Source of the DNA: JALYIM01 sp040003205
GTDB lineage: Bacteria; Acidobacteriota; Terriglobia; Terriglobales; Acidobacteriaceae
DNA length: 9,861 nucleotides
Direction: 5' to 3'
Assembly (NCBI GenBank): GCA_040003205.1
Contig: JBDUDA010000108.1
Location: forward strand, 1 to 9,861
In this document: in pieces, positions 1-4,829 of the stretch
Position numbering within the stretch: the stretch's first letter is position 1
Layout: each line of letters opens with the position of its first letter
The notes under the pieces: model-generated
What the model was told of the DNA's origin: nothing
Databases searched by the model: none
Seen by the model: only the letters and a program-made list of their open reading frames with translations
Translations under genes and position numbers: made by a program

Positions 1-678
1 TCTGGTCACGTGCGCATATGACGCAGCGTGTGGATCGTGCGTCACCATCACCACAGTTTTATGGAAGTCTTCATTGAGCCGTTTAAGAATCTCTAAAACT
101 TCGGTTGCCGAGTGGCTGTCGAGATCGCCGGTAGGCTCGTCCGCAAGCAGAAGAGTGGGATCGCTCACAATGGCGCGGGCGATTGCCACGCGTTGCTCCT
201 GTCCACCGGAGAGTTGTTTCGGAAGATGGTGGATGCGCTCGCCCAATCCCACTAGATTTAGCGCAGTCATGACGTGATCGCGCCGCTGCTGAGTGTTCAA
301 CTTCGTGAGCAGTAAAGGCAGCTCGACATTTTCGAAGGCAGTGAGTACGGGGATCAGATTGAAGGTCTGAAACACGTAGCCAACATGTTCATTTCGCCAT
401 TGGGCGGACTGAGCGTCGTTTAAGCGGAAAATGTTTTGTCCCAGCACCAGCAACTCTCCCGCCGTAGGACGATCAATCGCCGCAATCATATTCAGCAAAG
501 TAGTCTTGCCGGAGCCCGAAGGCCCCATGAGCGCGAGAAATTCGCCCGAAGCGATGTCAATGGAAACGTCGTCCAACGCCTTCACTTCAAAGGCATCGCG
601 TTTAAAAATCTTGCTGACGTTGCTGGCCCTGACGACCTGGGTTTGAGTTGCGACCTCGTTGCTGGTAGCTGTGCTCAT
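1..678 (-). CDS. ABC transporter ATP-binding protein, LolD/MacB-type (C-terminus cut by window edge)
   Basis: ATPase subunit of an ABC-type efflux system; it should bind and hydrolyse ATP on the cytoplasmic face of the FtsX-type permeases encoded upstream. I read 226 codons from the ATG at 678-676 to the window edge with no stop. Seen: Walker A GPSGSGKTT (residues 52-60), Q-loop Gln104 in YVFQTF, signature LSGGQ (156-160), Walker B LLLADEPTGDLDS (176-188) with catalytic Glu181, and switch His214 in VTHD. Family members are usually about 220-240 residues, so only a short tail is missing. The start is fixed by an ATGA overlap with the adaptor stop and by a purine-rich AGGGAC just upstream, which implies translational coupling. 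The FVFQ-type Q-loop and LADEPTGDLD are typical of the MacB/LolD/DevA group. The exported substrate cannot be inferred. Confidence 0.95.
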   Translation of the reverse strand, partial: MSTATSNEVATQTQVVRASNVSKIFKRDAFEVKALDDVSIDIASGEFLALMGPSGSGKTTLLNMIAAIDRPTAGELLVLGQNIFRLNDAQSAQWRNEHVGYVFQTFNLIPVLTAFENVELPLLLTKLNTQQRRDHVMTALNLVGLGERIHHLPKQLSGGQEQRVAIARAIVSDPTLLLADEPTGDLDSHSATEVLEILKRLNEDFHKTVVMVTHDPHAASYAHVTR

Positions 679-2054
679 GACTGTCCCTTAATTTTAATTT
701 TGTCGCCGTCTTTGAGATTCGGCAGCGGCGACGTAATTACGTTTTCTCCGCCGACTAAACCGCGAACTAAAAAGCCGCCACTGCGTTGCGATATGACCTG
801 AACTTCGCGAATGAGCACCGTGTCGTTGAACGCCAACAGCACAACTTTCTTGCCATCATGGTCGCGGACCGCCGCGCTCGGAACAAAAACGCCGCCGGAA
901 CTTTCAGAATGCGCGCTCTTATCTTCATTGGCGAGAAATTTCACCGTGGCATTCATCTCAGGACGCAGAAACTCGTCCGGATTAGTGATCTGCACCTTCA
1001 CCTGCACGGTGGCTTTCTGCCGGTTCGCTTCGGGAGAAATCTGCGCGATCACGCCGTTATATTTGCGATCTGGAAACGCGTCCACTGCCACCGTGGCCTT
1101 CTGCTGAGGGCCGAGTTTTGCGAAGTCGTCCTGCGAAATGTCTAGCTCGACCTGAATGTCGTTGAGGTCAGCCAGGGCGACGACTTCACCCTGCGGCCCA
1201 CCTTCGGCGGCGCTCACAAACTGTGCGCTGATGAGTTCGCCTTTTTCCGCCGTGCGCTCCAAAATCGTTCCACTCACAGGAGCGCGGATCAGGGTGGCGT
1301 CGAGAAGTGACTTCGCATAGGCCTCTTGTCCCAGGGCCTGATCGAGATTGCCGCGCGCGCGCGCGATCTGTTCAACGCGGGGCCCAATCTTCACTAAACG
1401 AAATGACTTTTCTAGTGAATTGACGCGTTGCTGATCAGCCTCGAATTTGGCATTCGCATCGTCGAGTGCCTGCTTCGACAGCACCCCTTGACCAGCCAGA
1501 TCACGCGTGCGGTCGAGGGTAAGCTTGTCATTCGCCAGAGTGGCGCGGGCTTCGTCCAAATTGTGCTGGGCTTGGTCCACCTCTTCTACGCGGGCTCCAT
1601 TCTGTAATTCCAGTAAAGAGGCGTGGGCACTTTCGGCAGCGCCCTTCGCTTGACTGTATTGCGCGCGAAATTCGACATCTTCCAAACGCACCAGAACTTG
1701 CCCTTCTTTTACCTTGTCACCCTTCTCCACGCCAATCCATGCCACGCGGCCGGTGACTTTCGAATTTACGTTTATTTTGTGATGCGGAACAATATAACCG
1801 GTCGCCGATAACACGGTTCCCGCTGAACCGCTGCTCTCGGCGGAGGCGCGAACGACTTCTACCTCGGGCGTCGTTCCCGAAAGAAAGCGGTATGCGAGGG
1901 TGATGATTCCCAACAAAACCACGATGGTGATTCCCACGAGGATGTATCTGCGGGCCCAGACCGGGGTTGCGGACGTATCTCTACTGGCGGAGCGATCAAT
2001 TCGCAGCCCTTCGAGGTCTTTATGTTTGGTATCTGGTTTCGTATCGATTGCCAT
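675..2054 (-). CDS. HlyD/YbhG-like periplasmic adaptor (membrane-fusion protein) of ABC efflux system
   Basis: Adaptor that would bridge the inner-membrane ABC permeases to an outer-membrane TolC-like channel. Its 459 residues read as: a charged cytoplasmic N-terminus (1-35); one membrane anchor (about 37-57, VGITIVVLLGIITLAY); first lipoyl half-motif (about 90-125, with GDKVKEGQVLVRLED); a long alpha-helical hairpin (about 128-250); second lipoyl half (about 253-275, IRAPVSGTILERTAEKGE); a beta-barrel (about 298-375); and a membrane-proximal domain ending in LKDGDKIKIKG. The hairpin holds two similar stretches, GARVEEVDQAQHNLDEA (153-169) and GPRVEQIARARGNLDQA (224-240), as in YbhG-type adaptors. 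The start ATG is 12 bp after the permease stop, with AGGA about 10 nt upstream. The TGA stop overlaps the ATPase start. Function in the complex is family knowledge; substrate is unknown. Confidence 0.93.
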   Translation of the reverse strand: MAIDTKPDTKHKDLEGLRIDRSASRDTSATPVWARRYILVGITIVVLLGIITLAYRFLSGTTPEVEVVRASAESSGSAGTVLSATGYIVPHHKINVNSKVTGRVAWIGVEKGDKVKEGQVLVRLEDVEFRAQYSQAKGAAESAHASLLELQNGARVEEVDQAQHNLDEARATLANDKLTLDRTRDLAGQGVLSKQALDDANAKFEADQQRVNSLEKSFRLVKIGPRVEQIARARGNLDQALGQEAYAKSLLDATLIRAPVSGTILERTAEKGELISAQFVSAAEGGPQGEVVALADLNDIQVELDISQDDFAKLGPQQKATVAVDAFPDRKYNGVIAQISPEANRQKATVQVKVQITNPDEFLRPEMNATVKFLANEDKSAHSESSGGVFVPSAAVRDHDGKKVVLLAFNDTVLIREVQVISQRSGGFLVRGLVGGENVITSPLPNLKDGDKIKIKGQS

Positions 2055-2066
2055 TTGCTCTGATTC

Positions 2067-3230
2067 CTAATCCCTTAATGCGCTCACAATCTCACGCCTT
2101 GCCGCGCCCCAGGCGGGAGCAATCCCACCAACCAATCCCATGATGACTGCGAATAAAATTGCGTAGCCGAGGACTTGCAGCGTAAGCCGCAAGCTGAACA
2201 CCACTTCGCTAAAGGTAACGGAATTCGATGTGCCCGTACTCATGCCATTGAAGGGAAGCATGAGAATAATTCCGATCGCCGCACCCAAAAGAGCCAGAAG
2301 GATGGATTCGATTACAAAAGAAATAACGATGCTGCCGCGGCGGAATCCAATAATGCGCAGGGTAGCGATCTCTCTGGAACGGTATGCCACAGCGGCATAC
2401 ATGGTATTGGCGGCGGCGACGCTTGATCCGATAGCCATGATGACCGCAACAATGATTCCCACGATACGAATGGGCGCGCCGGAGCTGGTTTGCTTTTCGT
2501 AGTATTCGGTTTCCAGCATGCCTTCCAGTTCGAGTCTCTGGTCATCGCTCACTCGATGTTTCAGGGCGTCAGCGGAAACCGCGTCGGTGGCCCGCAGATA
2601 GGCGGAGCCATAGGCGTTTTGGCGGTTGAATTGGTCGGCAACCTGATTAACGTCGCCCCAGATTTCGGAATCGTAAGCGGAGCCTCCGCTGTCGAAAACT
2701 CCCACCACTTTCCACGGTCCTTTACCAAAATCAAGCATGTCGCCGACATTGCTGTTGGCGAAGCGATTTTGAATGGACTTGCTAACCACAACCTCGTGCT
2801 GACCGGAGGAAAACCATCGTCCTTCCGTGAGCTTTAAATTGCGGCGCAGTTCCAGTCCGTCAGGACCCATGCCGCGAAGGGTTACGTTGACCTCGCCCGT
2901 GCCATCCTTGCGGGGCAACACCGCGACCACTACCCATTCGCCCGAAACCAGTGGATCTCCGTGGCTGTCTTTCGCGATGCCCGGAAGTTCCTTCAAAGTC
3001 GGGAACTTATCCTTGGTGAAACCTCCCGCCAGTTCCGAGGTTGAGCCTTTGCGCATGACCAAAATGTTGAGTGGATCGCCGCTCGACACAAAAGCTCTTT
3101 GCAATCCGGCAAGCAGCATCATCAGAAAAAGAGCCGTCATTACGGTCAGCGCGATACCGAGGGCTGTCATCGCGGTCAGACCTTTACGAAGGACCAGATT
3201 TCGGATGTTGTAACTTAGAGGGATTGCCAT
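2067..3230 (-). CDS. FtsX-family ABC transporter permease, DevC/MacB-like (second permease of the operon)
   Basis: Integral membrane permease of the MacB/DevC/LolC (FtsX) type, 387 residues. Visible layout: N-terminal helix (about 20-42, ending MTALFLMMLLAGLQ); a large extracytoplasmic domain (about 45-250) of the MacB periplasmic-core kind, with LRRNLKLTEGRWF and VGDMLDFGKGPWKVVGVF; then three C-terminal helices (about 255-277, 301-324 and 352-372). The cytoplasmic loop after helix 2 carries YRSREIATLRIIGFRRGSI, the family's coupling-region signature that contacts the ATPase. The C-terminus PAWGAARREIVSALRD is also typical. It lies 33 bp after the other permease and 12 bp before the adaptor, so it is co-transcribed. 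No strong Shine-Dalgarno site precedes the ATG (only AAGAAC). It has a single four-helix unit, so it probably pairs with the neighbouring permease. Confidence 0.92.
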   Translation of the reverse strand: MAIPLSYNIRNLVLRKGLTAMTALGIALTVMTALFLMMLLAGLQRAFVSSGDPLNILVMRKGSTSELAGGFTKDKFPTLKELPGIAKDSHGDPLVSGEWVVVAVLPRKDGTGEVNVTLRGMGPDGLELRRNLKLTEGRWFSSGQHEVVVSKSIQNRFANSNVGDMLDFGKGPWKVVGVFDSGGSAYDSEIWGDVNQVADQFNRQNAYGSAYLRATDAVSADALKHRVSDDQRLELEGMLETEYYEKQTSSGAPIRIVGIIVAVIMAIGSSVAAANTMYAAVAYRSREIATLRIIGFRRGSIVISFVIESILLALLGAAIGIILMLPFNGMSTGTSNSVTFSEVVFSLRLTLQVLGYAILFAVIMGLVGGIAPAWGAARREIVSALRD

Positions 3231-3263
3231 GTGTTCTTGCCGGAAAGTTTTTTAGTTCAGCGT

Positions 3264-4415
3264 TTAACCAATGTGACGCAATCCCTCCACGATGCCGGTG
3301 CGGGATGCGTTGTAAGCCGGAACTAAGGCGCTTACGAGACCGACGAAGGCGGCAAGTATCCAAGCTGGGGCCAGGGTGTACAACCACTGCTTTTGCATTC
3401 CCTCAAAGAACGCGCCTTGCGGAGACTGACTCATCAACTTGAGCAGGCCAAAGGCGGCGAAGGAACCGACGATCCCGCCTAGCAATGAAATAGTTACCGC
3501 TTCGCCGACGAACAATCCTAGAATCGTCGTGCGCCTGAATCCCAATGTTTTCAAAACAGCGACTTCGCGCGTGCGCTCGCGAATGGACATCGCCATGGTA
3601 TTTCCGGAAACCAGCAGCGTTGTGAAAACGACGGCTAGAGAAATTCCGAGAATAAAAGCTTTCACGTTTCCGAGCATGGAAATGAAGCCGAGTTGAAATG
3701 CCTTTTCCGTTTCTGTCTTAGTCGGCTCAGGCGCATTGCTGAACATTTTGTCCACGGCCGCGGCCACCGCGCCTACATTTTGGGGAGAATCCACCAAAAT
3801 GCCATAAGTCCCGGCTTTTCCTTTCGCGAACGGAACCCCTTCTTCAACATATTTCCAATTGAAATACATGGCACTGTTGGGGTCCGTCGAGGTAAATAGT
3901 CCGCGAATGGTGAGCTCCAGCGTGATGGGATAAATGTCTCCCTTAATCACGATGCGGTCGCCAACCTTCCAGCCGTGCTTTTTTGCCAGTGCGACGTCGG
4001 CAACCACGCCGGCACGGTCTTTTTTCCAGGCTTCAATCTGGTCGGCGGGCATGGATAACTCTTTGTAAGTCTCGAAGAATTCCTCTGGATCAGTCCCGAA
4101 ACGAGCGAAGAAATTTTCCGGCTTGGCGTCTTTATAGATTCCCTGAAACCAGCTTACCGGCACAACATGCACGACGCCCGGTACCCTTCGAATCTGTTCG
4201 CGGTAGTAGCCTGGGATGAAGTTCACCAGCGAAACTTTGTGCCGCACAATGAGACGCTGTGCAGATTCCGCGCTTCCTTGATCGATATAAAACGCCCTCC
4301 AAACTGACATCAGGAAACAGAGTAAGAGCAGAGAAAACCCGATGCTCAACACAGTCAGAATGCTGCGGCGCTTATTGCGAAAGGCATTTTTACGGACAAA
4401 GCGGGTTAGCGTCAT
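3264..4415 (-). CDS. FtsX-family ABC transporter permease (first gene of efflux operon)
   Basis: Second, diverged FtsX/MacB-type permease, 383 residues. Visible layout: a basic N-terminus RFVRKNAFRNKRRS; helix 1 (about 18-38); an extracytoplasmic domain (about 42-245) with WKVGDRIVIKG and LTIRGLFTSTD; helix 2 (about 252-274); the loop signature SIRERTREVAVLKTLGFRR (about 277-295); helix 3 (about 297-321); helix 4 (about 344-366); and a C-terminal tail PAYNASRTGIVEGLRH. It differs clearly in sequence from the permease encoded downstream, so a heterodimer is more likely than a recent duplication. The ATG at 4415-4413 has only a weak GGA about 8 nt upstream. A short leader ORF overlaps this start by ATGA and may supply ribosomes by coupling. 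A candidate promoter lies about 70-95 bp upstream. Confidence 0.92.
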   Translation of the reverse strand: MTLTRFVRKNAFRNKRRSILTVLSIGFSLLLLCFLMSVWRAFYIDQGSAESAQRLIVRHKVSLVNFIPGYYREQIRRVPGVVHVVPVSWFQGIYKDAKPENFFARFGTDPEEFFETYKELSMPADQIEAWKKDRAGVVADVALAKKHGWKVGDRIVIKGDIYPITLELTIRGLFTSTDPNSAMYFNWKYVEEGVPFAKGKAGTYGILVDSPQNVGAVAAAVDKMFSNAPEPTKTETEKAFQLGFISMLGNVKAFILGISLAVVFTTLLVSGNTMAMSIRERTREVAVLKTLGFRRTTILGLFVGEAVTISLLGGIVGSFAAFGLLKLMSQSPQGAFFEGMQKQWLYTLAPAWILAAFVGLVSALVPAYNASRTGIVEGLRHIG

Positions 4416-4468
4416 GGTCGTGTTCCAGTGCTGGATACAGCAATAGCCACTACTTTCGAGAGTGCCAT
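4412..4468 (-). CDS. Possible leader mini-ORF (18 aa) coupled to the efflux operon
   Basis: An ATG at 4468-4466 opens an 18-codon frame, MALSKVVAIAVSSTGTRP, whose TGA stop overlaps the permease ATG as ATGA, the same junction seen between adaptor and ATPase. It starts about 8 nt after the transcription start predicted from the promoter at 4483-4511. No Shine-Dalgarno site is visible, so translation would be near-leaderless. The frame stays open further upstream to a TTG at 4606, but that start would lie upstream of the predicted promoter. It could equally be a chance frame; nothing but position supports it. Confidence 0.2.
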   Translation of the reverse strand: MALSKVVAIAVSSTGTRP

Positions 4469-4475
4469 TCGAAGG
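4453..4475. promoter_or_regulatory. Inverted repeat at the predicted efflux-operon transcription start (possible operator or 5' UTR hairpin)
   Basis: Seen: TTCGA (4455-4459) and TCGAA (4469-4473) are perfect inverted arms separated by 9 bases. Extending outwards, C4453 pairs with G4475 and T4454 with G4474 by wobble, giving seven base pairs in RNA. It begins at about +1 and ends some 38 bp before the permease start. The position suits a repressor operator or a hairpin masking the leader ATG at 4468. Binding is inference; a five-base perfect arm can arise by chance. Confidence 0.3.
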
Positions 4476-4482
4476 AGCTTAA

Positions 4483-4511
4483 AGAATAGATTAATCCGGC
4501 AAAGCAGGCAA
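4483..4511 (-). promoter_or_regulatory. Candidate sigma70-type promoter for the efflux operon
   Basis: On the minus strand TTGCCT (4511-4506) and TATTCT (4488-4483) are separated by exactly 17 bp; each matches four of six consensus bases. Transcription would start near 4476, leaving about 60 nt of leader before the permease ATG. It is the best-spaced -35/-10 pair I found facing leftwards in this gap. Confidence 0.38.
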
Positions 4512-4773
4512 ACGACGGACCCATGATTAGCAAGCAGTAATAAGCCTTCCCAAAAGGCGGCAGCAGGGCCCCCGTTTGCTGCGAATGGACGTACGTTCGA
4601 GCTCAAGCAAAGAGGAATCCATACTTAACATTAGATGAGTTAGCGATAGCGTCAGGTTCATGGCGCGCCCTCGATGAGGGTCGATGAAACTGTTCCGGGC
4701 CACTTGAGTGACCTTCGTAACTCCCCTCCGCGCGTCTGCGCGTCTATTCTGAAGCCTCGATGCCCTGGGAAGT

Positions 4774-4800
4774 AGCGCTCTCCCTACGTGGAAAGCGCTC
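4774..4800. repeat. Pair of AGCGCTC boxes 20 bp apart upstream of the pseudokinase gene
   Basis: AGCGCTC occurs at 4774-4780 and again at 4794-4800. The core AGCGCT is itself palindromic, and the start-to-start distance of 20 bp is about two helical turns. Both lie 30-56 bp before the ATG at 4830, where an activator or repressor could act. Function is inference. Confidence 0.3.
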
Positions 4801-4814
4801 CGTATTCTTTCGCT

Positions 4815-4820
4815 GCGAGG
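4815..4820 (+). promoter_or_regulatory. Ribosome binding site that decides the pseudokinase start
   Basis: GCGAGG ends nine bases before the ATG at 4830. The alternative in-frame GTG at 4788 has no purine-rich site at a usable distance (nearest GGGA is about 17 nt away) and would add 14 residues ahead of the standard kinase opening IGRFEIVGE. The ATG is therefore preferred. Confidence 0.6.
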
Positions 4821-4829
4821 CAGAATCAG

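Larger units (their letters stand above)
4416..4829. other. Divergent intergenic control region, about 414 bp, no convincing protein gene
   Basis: This gap separates the leftward efflux operon from the rightward pseudokinase gene. Besides the promoter, inverted repeat, mini-ORF and AGCGCTC pair listed separately, it contains a short hairpin CCCTCGATGAGGG (4668-4680, five-base stem), a CACTTGAGTG inverted repeat (4701-4710) and a perfect tandem GCGCGTCT x2 (4730-4745). Longer frames crossing it on the minus strand extend antisense into the kinase gene and have no recognisable motif. I found no well-spaced -35/-10 pair for the rightward gene; TATTCT at 4745-4750 is a lone -10-like hexamer. Confidence 0.6.

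Noticed and set aside
786..1145. 119-codon plus-strand frame inside the adaptor gene
   Set aside because: It is antisense to conserved lipoyl and barrel coding sequence and has no domain of its own.
4412..4606. 64-codon version of the leader ORF starting at TTG 4606
   Set aside because: The start is a TTG with no Shine-Dalgarno site and lies upstream of the best promoter candidate; only the last 18 codons are considered possible.
4668..4680. CCCTCGATGAGGG hairpin as a terminator
   Set aside because: The stem is five base pairs with a three-base loop and no T-run follows on either strand.
4788..4829. GTG start extending the pseudokinase by 14 residues
   Set aside because: No ribosome site at a usable distance; the ATG at 4830 has GCGAGG nine bases upstream and gives the standard kinase N-terminus.
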